Assembly: GCA_022414725.1 (NCBI GenBank) | Contig: CM039462.1 | Location: forward strand, 45,198,945-45,262,944 | Length of the DNA stretch: 64,000 bases | Direction of reading: 5' to 3' | Origin: Microglena sp. YARC | Taxonomy: Eukaryota; Chlorophyta; Chlorophyceae; Chlamydomonadales; Chlamydomonadaceae | Shown: piece by piece, positions 50,410 to 59,047 of the stretch | Numbering within the stretch: position 1 is the stretch's first letter | Layout: each line of letters begins with the position of its first letter | Program-made: the position numbers and the translations under genes | Notes under the pieces: model-generated | The model's database searches: none | What the model was told of the DNA's origin: nothing | Seen by the model: only the letters and a program-made list of their open reading frames with translations

Positions 50410-51141
50410 TTACATGTAAATGATGCAATTCTTGCATTCTGAGCATGTGTACATGGATTCTGAAGGACAGCATTTGATCACTCTTTTATTTGTAGGTTCG
50501 CATTCTCCACAGAATACGCGTAGGTCAGGGTCTACTATTTCGTATTCATCGCCTCCCATGTATTGCTCGAGACGCACACCCATGGCTTTCATTGTGTATT
50601 GAATTCTGCGGGCCTTTTTCAGCCATTTGGACATTGCAGAGTGCGGATGCTTTCCGTTAATCCAGTATGGCATCAAGTAGTCCACGAACAATTCTTCTCC
50701 CCGCTTCACTTTCCTTGATGTGCATAGGTATACTTCTTCCGTCTCCCCCTTCTTCTTCTGTATGAATTCGCAGTTGTTTGAGAATCCCGTCACTTCTGGA
50801 TGGATGGCATCGTTTGCGATATGTGCCACTCCCTTGCTCAGATCGAATGGGTCTGGTTGGAGCGTGAGAACGTTTGGGGTGCACGCGATCTCAAATAAGT
50901 ACGCATGTACACGTTTGCTTTTTCGCTTTCCCGATCGTGTACGCGAGGACACATTCGATTCGTTGATGACAGGTCCTGGGTACTCTGTGAGTGGTGTTCC
51001 AGTGGGTAGCGAACGGATAGCAAAGAGGCCCCTCCCTGCTCCGGGTATTTTGGATTTACTGATGCGTATATAGGATGGTATCTTTCCTGTATCGCTGAAT
51101 GCTACACGCTCAAATGAAAATGGGCGAACGTGTTCTCGCAT
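50410..51141 (-). CDS. SET-domain protein (putative protein lysine methyltransferase)
   Basis: The ATG at 51141 (MREHVRPF) gives 243 residues. The longer frame to 51306 reads through a TIR remnant and is rejected. SET features: IPGAGRGLFAIRSLPTG (GxG cofactor strand), the middle GVAHIANDA...GFSNNCEF in place of the usual NHxCxPN, and KRGEELFVDY with the catalytic Tyr. A Cys-rich tail (FCGEC...CC...CSECKNC) may bind zinc like a post-SET region. The family transfers methyl from SAM to Lys; the chlorella-virus vSET methylates histone H3 to silence host genes, and a similar role is plausible. The gene is intact. Confidence 0.85.
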   Translation of the reverse strand: MREHVRPFSFERVAFSDTGKIPSYIRISKSKIPGAGRGLFAIRSLPTGTPLTEYPGPVINESNVSSRTRSGKRKSKRVHAYLFEIACTPNVLTLQPDPFDLSKGVAHIANDAIHPEVTGFSNNCEFIQKKKGETEEVYLCTSRKVKRGEELFVDYLMPYWINGKHPHSAMSKWLKKARRIQYTMKAMGVRLEQYMGGDEYEIVDPDLRVFCGECEPTNKRVIKCCPSESMYTCSECKNCIIYM

Positions 51142-51236
51142 GTTGTTACAGTTGTTCTCATTGAATGATCTATTATTCCATTTACACCATAATTTGTAAT
51201 GTACAGTTGTTCTCAAATAAAGTGGGACACACCCAC

Positions 51237-51265
51237 TACAGTCGGCGGAACAGTAAAATGAAACA
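51237..51265 (+). repeat. Solitary family 1 TIR upstream of the SET gene
   Basis: TACAGTCGGCGGAACAGTAA followed by AATGAAACA, with no partner arm nearby. It abuts the family C unit. Confidence 0.8.
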
Positions 51266-51267
51266 TT

Positions 51268-51372
51268 CTTCTTCCCAAGATGGAGAGCCTTTTCAGAGGT
51301 GTTCATGTGAACACGTTTAAAATAGGGATGATTGATTGATTGATGATTCTTATTTTTTGTTTAAATAATTCT
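51268..51372 (+). repeat. Isolated family C unit
   Basis: CCCAAGATGGAGAGCCTTTT, TGTGAACACGTTTAAAATAG and TGATTCTTATTTTTTG as in the array at 19905-20462. It ends 27 bases before the ATG of the 51399 gene and could supply its promoter. Confidence 0.85.
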
Positions 51373-51398
51373 TCTGGACAGACCTTCGTCCCAAATCA

Positions 51399-52115
51399 AT
51401 GAATGCAAATGCATGGTACTTGTATCCAGAAATGACGAGCTTCGATGAGTTCAAGGCTGACATGGTCAAGCACCTAACGCTGCTTAGGGCCGATGTGAAC
51501 CGGTCAACGGATGCCTTGGATTTACTCAAGAACCGTGTGGATGAGCACGACACTTTGCTGCGGTGCGTAAACGGTGGTGTGCAATTTGCATATTTTGCAA
51601 GCCCTTGCTCTGCCAATTGTTGTCACTCATCGCAACTTCTTCCTGGCTGCAGCAACCATGCGTCTAGCATGCTGAGCATGAGGGATATCGCATCTGACTA
51701 CATCACTTCTGGTCGTTGCGAAGAGTATGCCGAGCCTGGGAGCTGTGGGCGAGCAGCGCATGAGGCCAAGGTGTTCTTTAACGGAACGCATGCACTCATG
51801 AAAGCACAGGTAATCAGGGGTGTGCTCTTCTCGCCCTCGGGGGGTGAGCTGTTGCTGAAGGCGGACGGCCTGGCGCCCAAGAGAGATCCCTGTGCATTGG
51901 TGGCTAGGATGCGACCATTTGTGCTGCAGGAGGAGGAGGGGTGCATCTGGAAGCCCGAGGATGGTGGGATGGTGTTGGAACCCGACTCAAACAATACAGG
52001 TTTCAAGCACTACATCACGCTGGTCTTCACGCTTGAGGGTTTGCAGGTGGCTGTAGATTGGTCATTGGGGCAGTTTGAGAATGTGCCGGCGGACATGCGG
52101 TTGTACTTGCCTTGA
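51399..52115 (+). CDS. Hypothetical protein, 238 aa
   Basis: The ATG at 51399. The N-terminal ~50 residues are helical and likely coiled (ADMVKHLTLLRADVNRSTDAL), then a Cys/His-rich part (PCSANCCHSSQLLPGC) and a beta-rich C-terminal domain (VLFSPSGGELLLKADG, HYITLVFTLEGLQVAVDW). No family recognised. The 3' end plus ~95 bases downstream are duplicated at 52955-53103, on the far side of the nuclease-like gene. Confidence 0.6.
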   Translation: MNANAWYLYPEMTSFDEFKADMVKHLTLLRADVNRSTDALDLLKNRVDEHDTLLRCVNGGVQFAYFASPCSANCCHSSQLLPGCSNHASSMLSMRDIASDYITSGRCEEYAEPGSCGRAAHEAKVFFNGTHALMKAQVIRGVLFSPSGGELLLKADGLAPKRDPCALVARMRPFVLQEEEGCIWKPEDGGMVLEPDSNNTGFKHYITLVFTLEGLQVAVDWSLGQFENVPADMRLYLP

Positions 52116-52209
52116 ACATGCTTCAAGGGAGGGGGGGCTTTATTTGTGATTGTGCTGATGCAGGAATAGGGAGCCATGCCAAATGTCACCAACTCCCATG
52201 TGACATTAC
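52056..52209 (+). repeat. Direct repeat (left) spanning the 3' end of the 51399 gene
   Basis: TTTGAGAATGTGC-GGCGGAC through CACCAACTCCCATGTGACAT is over 95 % identical to 52955-53103. Together they bracket the 52219 gene. Confidence 0.9.
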
Positions 52210-52218
52210 CAGTACGCA

Positions 52219-52869
52219 CTACAGCTGCGAAGGGTGGCAAGAGTAACGGCCGCCGTCCGGCTGAACGACCAAGCACCCCTCCTTGATCGCATCTGCCATG
52301 CCATCCTCATCAAAGCTCTGGCCACCCATGCACAAGCGCACATCATGGGTGCATAGCTCGCTGAGCGCCTTCAGCTGCATGAGATAGTTGTGCCGCCCCC
52401 CGGGTGGTGTGATGTTGTCGCGGAGGCCATGCATGAGCTGGACCAGTTTGTCACGCTTCTTCGCTGCATCCTTCACGTTCTCCTTGCTCACGCGGTGCTT
52501 GCACTCAACCAACACCAAGAGCTTCTGCGGAGCGCGGATCACCTCGAAGACGCCATCAAATGAGTAGGCATGCTTGCCATCCGGGCCCAGTATGGCCTTG
52601 AACATCGGGAGCTCCTCCACAGACTCGGCACCTAGGCTCATGTAGTGCGTCTCGACTGCATGGTTTACTTCTGCTTCTGCACCGAAGTCCTCGTTCGTCA
52701 TCCACCCACGATGCTGCCCCACAGATGTAGCCAGCTTGTTGACGGTACCGATCGCCGTTGCCAAGGCCTCCTCCATGACAAGCTGTTGCCGCAGAATAGA
52801 TTCCACGAGGGCATGGCTCTCTGTAGACGCCATGGACACACGGCCCTGCTTTAGCATCATGTAGCACAT
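52219..52869 (-). CDS. PD-(D/E)XK nuclease-like protein
   Basis: The ATG at 52869 gives 216 residues; a second ATG at 52833 (MASTESHAL) is also possible. A helical N-terminus is followed by YSFDGVFEVIRAPQKLLVLVECKHRVSKE, the Asp...Glu-x-Lys arrangement of the restriction-endonuclease fold, then a helical end. The catalytic set is inferred from pattern only. It could be an endonuclease or an inactive DNA-binding relative, as is common in transposon- or protist-derived gene families. It is bracketed by direct repeats derived from the neighbouring gene, which suggests insertion. Codon use is GC-rich. Confidence 0.6.
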   Translation of the reverse strand: MCYMMLKQGRVSMASTESHALVESILRQQLVMEEALATAIGTVNKLATSVGQHRGWMTNEDFGAEAEVNHAVETHYMSLGAESVEELPMFKAILGPDGKHAYSFDGVFEVIRAPQKLLVLVECKHRVSKENVKDAAKKRDKLVQLMHGLRDNITPPGGRHNYLMQLKALSELCTHDVRLCMGGQSFDEDGMADAIKEGCLVVQPDGGRYSCHPSQL

Positions 52870-52954
52870 GAATGTTGAAGGTATAGACGCATTGATGAAT
52901 TGTGCCTACTGATGTTTACAACGGAGAGCCACTTGCATCATAGCGAATCTTGTC

Positions 52955-53103
52955 CTTGGGGAAGTTTGAGAATGTGCTGGCGGACATGCGGTTGTACTTG
53001 CCTTGAACATGCTTCAAGGGAGGGGGGGCTTTATTTGTGATTGTGCTGATGCAGGAATAGGGAGTCATGCCAAATGTCACCAACTCCCATGTGACATTAT
53101 CAC
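52955..53103 (+). repeat. Direct repeat (right), copy of the 51399 gene 3' end
   Basis: It starts with GGGGAAGTTTGAGAATGTGC and includes the copied stop codon and the GGGAGGGGGGGCTTTATTTG block. The copy has no upstream coding context. Confidence 0.9.
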
Positions 53104-53307
53104 ACGGGACACGGCAGCTTTCGCAGCCTCGTCCATTCAGTCTCAGTCTCACGACCGCATGTGCTCTGTCTGTGTGTGCGTGCGTGCAGCAATGGATAAC
53201 AGAGCTCAATCCAATACAGGCCACATCTTCTCACGCATGTCATTGATGACATCCGTAATGCAGAAAGAGTAAACAGCACCCGTGTTGCAGCGTCGCTTGG
53301 AGACGCC

Positions 53308-53810
53308 CAGAGCGACCTCTCGCATCACATGACAGCGGAACATGTGTCGAGTCGAGGCAAAGATAACAAACAACACTTGGATGAGAACCGTCTCACATTA
53401 ACATATAACAAGCGGCGGAGCCCCTTTCACCTCCCCACAGCGGAGCGACTGGGGGCGACCGGAGGGGAGCCCCCACAAAGGGTCCGCGAGGAACCGAGCG
53501 GGTGGGCGACCGGAGGGGAGCCCACAGTTCACATCAAGCTTGGAAGAAGCGAGATCGTCAGCGGTATCGGATGACACAAGCAAACGGCGGAAAACTGTCG
53601 AATGTATCGGAGATGCAAAACACTGTCGAATGTATCGGAGATGCGGAACACTGTCGAATGTATAGGATGACACAAGCAAACGGCGGAAAACTGTCGCATC
53701 CACACATCAGTCAGTCAGTCAGTCCGTCCATTCATGACACACGGATGCGGTGGCGGATCATCGTCATCGAATGAAGTGTACACAACCATTTTTCAGCACA
53801 GCAACTCCTG
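53308..53810 (+). repeat. Family A stub and family B module (copy 5)
   Basis: A single A unit (53308-53360), then B in the standard order, a GTCAGTCAGTCAGTCCGTCC stretch, and the leader-like AGTGTACACAACCATTTTTC at its end. No gene starts immediately downstream. Confidence 0.88.
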
Positions 53811-54063
53811 ATTTACATCTGACTATTTTCATTTTATGAGGGGGGGGTGGGTGAAGTGCAGCGGCAGTTAAAACAGATGATGATGATGATGCGGTGTGTG
53901 CAGTGTGGAGGGAAGCTACCAGTAGTTTAAGTAATCCTTTATCAATGTATGTATTGAGTGGGAACGCGGACAGGGCATAAGTATACAATGTCCATTCTTA
54001 CTTATTCCAACAAGTCTGACAATTATTTAATTTCAAATATATACACTTTCATTCATTCATTGA
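53811..54063. other. Intergenic region, no supported gene
   Basis: A G-run near 53842, an ATG/ATC repeat near 53880 and TTCATTCATTCATTGAATG before the next ATG. Nothing else is seen. Confidence 0.4.
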
Positions 54064-54570
54064 ATGCCACGAGTGGCAAAACTACCTCAAGCGAAAAAAG
54101 AAACGAAGAGTCGAGCTGATGTCGTTTGCTACACAGGTCCCCGTCCGAGCGGAAAGAAGGACGACTCTTACACGTCCGAAGAGTTCGTCGCGTTTATGAA
54201 GATTGAGGCTCTCCGTATGGGCTCTGACAAAAAAGAACGGACGCTTGATGAATGGATCGAGTGGGCAGACGCGCTGCGCATGAAAGAATCGAGTTGCAGA
54301 AAAGTAACAAAATGCAACGATAAATTATCGTCTGCGCTTAAGGTAGCTGAGAAAACTTCAAAGCCCCTCGAATCTTGTATCAAGAGCAAATGTATTAGTC
54401 GTTATGAACTCATGGCGAAGTTTACTGACAAAACCGCCATGAGCTCGTTCGATAAACACGCACTTTCCGCGGAGTGCGGTGCCGTCCATTGCTCTAAGGA
54501 AGGCGTGAAATATGGCAAGGCGACCAAAGCATTTAACGCAATATCGAAGCGATGCGAAAGAATCCGCTAA
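54064..54570 (+). CDS. Basic hypothetical protein, 168 aa
   Basis: The ATG at 54064 follows an AT-rich leader. The product is Lys-rich with several Cys residues (SCRKVTKC, SCIKSKCISRYE, ECGAVHCSKEG) and a helical middle (TLDEWIEWADALRM). There is no membrane segment. It could bind nucleic acid; no family recognised. A clean frame with balanced codon use. Confidence 0.6.
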   Translation: MPRVAKLPQAKKETKSRADVVCYTGPRPSGKKDDSYTSEEFVAFMKIEALRMGSDKKERTLDEWIEWADALRMKESSCRKVTKCNDKLSSALKVAEKTSKPLESCIKSKCISRYELMAKFTDKTAMSSFDKHALSAECGAVHCSKEGVKYGKATKAFNAISKRCERIR

Positions 54571-54584
54571 GCGAATGAGATCCT

Positions 54585-54881
54585 CTAGTCCTTCACAGCT
54601 TCGTACGATATCTTGCTTTCCTCATCAGGGAAGATTCCGTCTACCCCGATACGTAGCCAATCCTTCCAGTAGGTATCTTTCATGTTGTACAGGTCTGGAA
54701 TATCCAGACCTTTCTCTAATAGACTCGTGATGTGGAAAGTCAGCACCAGACTGGACCGCCGCAACATGCGGCTCACCACATTGACGAGCTGATCCACATG
54801 CTCCCTAAACTTACCGAATTCTTCATCGTCAAGACTCATTGCCTTCTTCAGGGCGCATTTCACTACACACATCTTTTCCAC
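54585..54881 (-). pseudogene. Possible Fanzor (TnpB-like) N-terminal fragment
   Basis: The ATG at 54881 gives 98 residues: a helical stretch FREHVDQLVNVVSRMLRRSS followed by HITSLLEKGLDIPDL and KDTYWKDWLRIG. From memory this resembles the N-terminal helical part of viral Fanzor1 proteins. It lies 45 bases downstream of an IS630/mariner transposase fragment on the same strand, and Fanzor genes are known to travel with such transposons. No nuclease domain is present. Identification is tentative; it may be an unrelated small protein. Confidence 0.35.
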
Positions 54882-54925
54882 CGTCTTGTATTCTGGAGGG
54901 GGTATGGTCTCTCTTCATCTTAGCC

Positions 54926-55210
54926 TCACTCACTAAACCCACATTCGTCAACTGATACTAAAATTTTCCCAGCATTGATTGTCTCCTTGTACCTACTACA
55001 AAATTCATTGACAAGTGGAACTAAGTCCCCTTTGCACTGTCCACGGAGTTTGCTCCTTTTTCTTGTAAAACCAATGAGTTTTATGAAACGATACACTGTT
55101 TTAGTTGATAATCGTACATTGTGAGTACTTTTGAAAACCGTTGCCTCAGATGTCGAAACACATAATTGTATTCCCATTGTCTGTGAAGTTCCCTTGATCC
55201 ATTCATTCAT
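54926..55210 (-). pseudogene. IS630 / Tc1-mariner-type transposase fragment
   Basis: The frame contains STKTVYRFIKLIGFTRKRSK, the second helix-turn-helix and linker of IS630/mariner transposases, and VSVDECGFSE, the strand carrying the first catalytic Asp of the DDE/D triad. A stop follows at once, so the second Asp and final Asp/Glu are missing. The start lies in an ATGA repeat and the N-terminal helix is partial. It is a truncated, inactive transposase and a likely relative of the enzyme that mobilised the TA-flanked TIR elements here. Confidence 0.7.
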
Positions 55211-55645
55211 TCATTCATTATCGTGCCCAGGGTCGGCTGAGTCAGCTTCCTCTGCAACCACCTCCAGCTGACGCGTCCCGTCGCCCGGCTTGCGTTCGAA
55301 GACGTGCAGCGTCGTCCCGTGATCCGTGCATTCGTTCTGGCAGGCACAGATCACCGACATGAACGCCTGGTAGTCGACGCAGTGGGGGTCGACTCCCACG
55401 AAGGACATGGTATTCAAGCCGTCGGTGAAGATGCGGCTCGTGTTGCCGCAGGACTTGCCACAGGACTTGCCGCAGGACTTGCCACAGGACTTGCCGGGGA
55501 ACGCGTCGTCGATGCCCTCGTACCGCATGACCCGGTCCCAGAGCAGCGGGTGGTGGAGGACCTCGGGCGAGAAGCCGGACATCAGGTTCGGGTGGATACG
55601 GATGCGGTAGCGACGGCCCGGGACGAGGACCACCGACGTCTCCAT
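55211..55645 (-). CDS. Hypothetical protein with four KSCG repeats, 144 aa
   Basis: The ATG at 55645. A basic beta-rich N-terminus (VVLVPGRRYRIRIHPN) and LWDRVMRYEGIDDAFPG are followed by four copies of KSCG encoded by a 12-base tandem repeat (about 55440-55495), then a Cys-containing domain and an acidic tail. GC-rich. Its 3' end enters the TGAA repeat where the transposase fragment begins. Function unknown. Confidence 0.55.
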   Translation of the reverse strand: METSVVLVPGRRYRIRIHPNLMSGFSPEVLHHPLLWDRVMRYEGIDDAFPGKSCGKSCGKSCGKSCGNTSRIFTDGLNTMSFVGVDPHCVDYQAFMSVICACQNECTDHGTTLHVFERKPGDGTRQLEVVAEEADSADPGHDNE

Positions 55646-56189
55646 GAGAAAATACGAATATACATACAGTACACTCGACAGGGTCTCTTTACACGAAATG
55701 GGTAGAGGTGACGCTGTTGATACAGGCTGGTGTAAAGAATATATTGTTTACACTCGTGATTCGAGGGTGCGCGAAAACACGTGTCGTCTCAAGCAGACTT
55801 CTGCTATCACTCACTCAGATTAAAGGGACCGGCGCTTGCGTACACAGGCATGCCCAATCCTTGTGTATTGCTGGAGGTACGATAGCCGGGCATCATAAAA
55901 TGACATCCTCGCCCCGAGAATGCATATTTTTCTTTTATTCTCCTCATCATCCTCTTCATTCGCACACCACCCTACTCTTTCCTTTCTTCCATCTACAAAT
56001 AACGCAAAATACATACACACTCGAATATCTATCCCTCTCTCTCTCTCTCTCTTTCTCTCTCTCTATCTTTCTATCTCGCTCTCTCGCTCTTTCCACACGC
56101 CACACAGACGGATATTTAAAGCCTTCTTTTGAGATTGGAGTCATTGCCACATCCACGTATGCGCGAAGAAAAGAGTCTTCATCGACGCG
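55646..56189. other. Intergenic region with family D piece and CT-rich tract
   Basis: A family D block with half of the palindrome (GTGTCGTCTCAAGCAGACTT) lies at 55745-55805. A CT/CTTT low-complexity tract spans 56030-56095. No gene is supported. Confidence 0.6.
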
Positions 56190-56765
56190 ATGCCGACACA
56201 ACCTTGTCAGCCCATTTCAAAGCCAGTCCGCCAACTAGGAAGGGCGCTGGACATGGACAGTCTCGACACATCAAAGTTTCTTGATCGCCTCCACTGCCGG
56301 AATGTCAGCCGTCTCAATGCACTGCGGACGTCATCGGCTGCTTCCGGCGATCCACGCGTCTTGGAGTATAACGCATTGCGCCACTTAATTAAACAAAAAC
56401 ACCACACATCCCCATCGTCACGTTTGTTCCTCGTCGCTGTGGAGTACGTCTTCGATGACGGCTGCTTCAAGCGCGCCAACGGGGACGCCCTTGTATTCTC
56501 ACATGCTATCAACACACTTTTCGTGGTGGAGACGAAAATCCTCAAAGCCCATGCCAAAACTGGAAATGCCAAGGTGTTGAAAGCCATACAGCAGGCCACT
56601 ATGTGCGCGAGTAGACTTTCGTCCTGGCTACCGCATCTCATCAACATTGACATGAAAGACGAAACAACACTTGGATCTGTGACGATTCGTCGTATGATCG
56701 TGACAGCTGTGGATCACGGTGGACGCGTCTTCAGTCAAGATATCCGCAGCCAGGAAATTGACTAA
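56190..56765 (+). CDS. PD-(D/E)XK-like hypothetical protein, 191 aa
   Basis: The ATG at 56190. A helical N-terminus of ~75 residues is followed by FLVAVEYVFDDG, then RANGDALVFSHAINTLFVVETKIL and an AIQQATMCAS helix, the GD...E-x-K order of the restriction-endonuclease fold. It is not clearly homologous to the 52219 protein but has the same general plan. It may be a nuclease or a former transposon/host gene. The frame is intact. Confidence 0.5.
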   Translation: MPTQPCQPISKPVRQLGRALDMDSLDTSKFLDRLHCRNVSRLNALRTSSAASGDPRVLEYNALRHLIKQKHHTSPSSRLFLVAVEYVFDDGCFKRANGDALVFSHAINTLFVVETKILKAHAKTGNAKVLKAIQQATMCASRLSSWLPHLINIDMKDETTLGSVTIRRMIVTAVDHGGRVFSQDIRSQEID

Positions 56766-56971
56766 CTTGATAATCTACCACTGAGTTACAACCCCGATGA
56801 CAGATTAGCAACTAAACAATTGTTTTAATAAAAACGAGTGTAAACAACTTTTGATCAATACAGGTCTCGGCATTGTTTTGCAGAGTATGTAACGTTCCCT
56901 CTCTCTCTATTCCTTCCATTCACGAGCGCCCCCATGTCATCCAAATATTTGCTTGCTGGTGGCCATGTTCA

Positions 56972-57135
56972 GATGCGGGGGACCTGGTTGGTCATGGGAT
57001 GGCATGTACTCCACCAGGCGTGCACCTGAGTCCTCGCGTGACACTCCGAACAGGCCATTCAATCCAGCAATTGCATCTTCGCGTTTTACATCGATGTAGT
57101 AGTTCTTCACTTGCTGGGATGGTTCCGACTCCTCG
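56972..57135 (-). pseudogene. Orphan coding fragment, copy 1 (partner 60625-60785)
   Basis: On the minus strand both copies read QVKNYYID-KREDAIAGL and then NGLFGVSREDSGARLVEYMP-SHDQPGPP. The two DNA copies are about 97 % identical. No start or continuation is present in either, so they look like dispersed pieces of a lost gene. Confidence 0.5.
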
Positions 57136-57199
57136 ATTCACAGGGAGACTGACTGACTGACACACACACACAAAGGAATGCATGGCATGGGTGGTGGAA

Positions 57200-57463
57200 T
57201 TAACAGAGGCTGAACCACATGAACACGGATGGGGAGAGAGGGGCGGGTGATTGACGAAAGTGGGCAGGGGAAACTCTACCGCAACCATACTCGCATGCAT
57301 GAATGACCTGGACGTCATACCCAAGAATTTCGAGTATTTTCCATTTCAAGCTAAACCATGTTACAGTTAAGTCATTGGTGATGGAACCTACCAGGCTTCG
57401 GACGGGGGTCGATGTTTTTTCCACCAACACACGTAATTCTCTTTCATATTCTTCTTGCAACAT
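57200..57463 (-). CDS. Small hypothetical protein, 87 aa
   Basis: The ATG at 57463 starts MLQEEYERELRVLVEKT. An N-terminal helix and a Cys pair (HACEYGCG) are visible. Supported only by frame length and a reasonable start; the C-terminal third is low quality. Confidence 0.35.
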   Translation of the reverse strand: MLQEEYERELRVLVEKTSTPVRSLVGSITNDLTVTWFSLKWKILEILGYDVQVIHACEYGCGRVSPAHFRQSPAPLSPSVFMWFSLC

Positions 57464-57580
57464 TTTGACAGTTCACGTCAAAATTATTATTAGATAAATG
57501 AAGAAACTCCTTTATGTAATGTAAAAGAATGGTCCCACTTTACTTTATTTGAGAACAACACAACCGTGAGAATTTATATA

Positions 57581-58945
57581 ATGCTCGACATCGAAATTAA
57601 GAGTCACATACTGGATCGAGTCAAAGCCGGAGAATGCAAATGGGATTGGGGTCAATTGAGTGATAATCCATACCTGACATGGGACGTCGTGTCGAGTAAC
57701 CCAGACAAACCGTGGGATTGGGGTAAATTGTGCTTAAACCCCAGTGTCGTCACGTGGGACATTGTCTCGAGTAACCCGGACAAACCATGGGATTGGTATT
57801 GGTTGAGCACAAACGCCAGTGTCGTCACGTGGGACATCGTGTCGAGTAACCCGGACAAGCCGTGGAACTGGAGTGGATTGAGCACAAACCCCAGTGTAGC
57901 CACCTGGGACATTGTCTCGAGTAACATGGACAAACCATGGGATTGGCGGGGATTAAGTGCGAATCCCGGAGTAGCCAATTGGGACATCGTGTCGACTAGC
58001 CTGGACAAACCATGGAATTGGTATTATTTGAGCACAAACCCCGGAGTAGCCACTTGGGACATCGTCTCGAGTAACCTGGACAAACCATGGGATTGGATTG
58101 GATTGAGCACAAACACCTGTGTAGCCACAATGGAAATCGTGTCGAGTAACCTGGACAAACCATGGGATTGGAATTGGTTGAGCACAAACCCCAATGTCAC
58201 ATGGGACATCGTGTTCAGTAACCTGGACAAGCCGTGGAACTGGCGTGGATTGAGTGCGAATCCCGGAGTAGCCACCTGGGACATTGTCTCCAGTAACCCG
58301 GACAAACCATGGGATTGGTATTGTTTGAGCAAAAACCCCAGTGTAGCCTCGTGGGACATTGTCTCGAGTAACCCGGACAAGCCGTGGGATTGGTGTGGAT
58401 TGAGTGTGAATCCCGGGGTAGCCACATGGGATATTGTCTCGAGTAACCCGGACAAACCATGGGATTGGTATTGGTTGAGCATTAGTGTAGCCACATGGGA
58501 CATCGTGACGAGTAACATGGACAAACCATGGGATTGGTATTATTTGAGCACAAACCCCAGTGTAGCCACCTGGGATATTGTCTCGAGTAACCCGGACAAG
58601 CCGTGGGATTGGTATTATTTGAGTGCGAATCCCGGAGTAGCCACTTGGGACATAGTCTCGAGTAACCCGGACAAGCCGTGGGATTGGTGTGGATTGAGTG
58701 CGAATACCGGAGTAGCCACTTGGGACATTGTCTCGAGTAACCCGGACAAACCATGGGACTGGCATTTATTGAGTAGAAACCGCAACATGTTGGTATCCGT
58801 CCAAGACGCGTGCCGTTTAGTGCGAAGACGCAGAGCCGCAGCGACTATTCAGGAAACATGGAGACACGTGAATACAAACCCGAGTTATGTTGTGTGCCGA
58901 CGCAGACTCCTGAAAGAATTCATAAGCTGGGGGGATTTGTTATAA
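57581..58945 (+). CDS. WDW-repeat protein with C-terminal IQ-like motif
   Basis: The ATG at 57581 gives 454 residues. About 16 repeats of 25 residues follow the consensus TWDIVSSNPDKPWDWYWLST. Similar tryptophan-rich repeat families occur in mimivirus- and klosneuvirus-like NCLDV. The C-terminal ~45 residues are basic (RLVRRRRAAATIQETWRHV), an IQ-like motif often found at the end of this family. Repeats differ mostly at synonymous or loop positions. Function unknown; the array suggests a protein-binding solenoid. Confidence 0.8.
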   Translation: MLDIEIKSHILDRVKAGECKWDWGQLSDNPYLTWDVVSSNPDKPWDWGKLCLNPSVVTWDIVSSNPDKPWDWYWLSTNASVVTWDIVSSNPDKPWNWSGLSTNPSVATWDIVSSNMDKPWDWRGLSANPGVANWDIVSTSLDKPWNWYYLSTNPGVATWDIVSSNLDKPWDWIGLSTNTCVATMEIVSSNLDKPWDWNWLSTNPNVTWDIVFSNLDKPWNWRGLSANPGVATWDIVSSNPDKPWDWYCLSKNPSVASWDIVSSNPDKPWDWCGLSVNPGVATWDIVSSNPDKPWDWYWLSISVATWDIVTSNMDKPWDWYYLSTNPSVATWDIVSSNPDKPWDWYYLSANPGVATWDIVSSNPDKPWDWCGLSANTGVATWDIVSSNPDKPWDWHLLSRNRNMLVSVQDACRLVRRRRAAATIQETWRHVNTNPSYVVCRRRLLKEFISWGDLL

Positions 58946-59047
58946 ACAATGCTGATGCGCTGGTGCTGGTCACGCAACTGTATAAGAGAGGGCGACTTCT
59001 ACAGTCATAAATTGTGATTGAGTATACATAAATTGTGAGCGAATTAC

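Noticed and set aside
51142..51306. N-terminal extension of the SET protein
   Set aside because: It reads through a TIR remnant and non-coding sequence; the ATG at 51141 precedes the conserved part.
57953..58765. Minus-strand frames opposite the WDW-repeat gene
   Set aside because: Repeat shadow; the plus strand has the known WDW pattern and IQ-like end.
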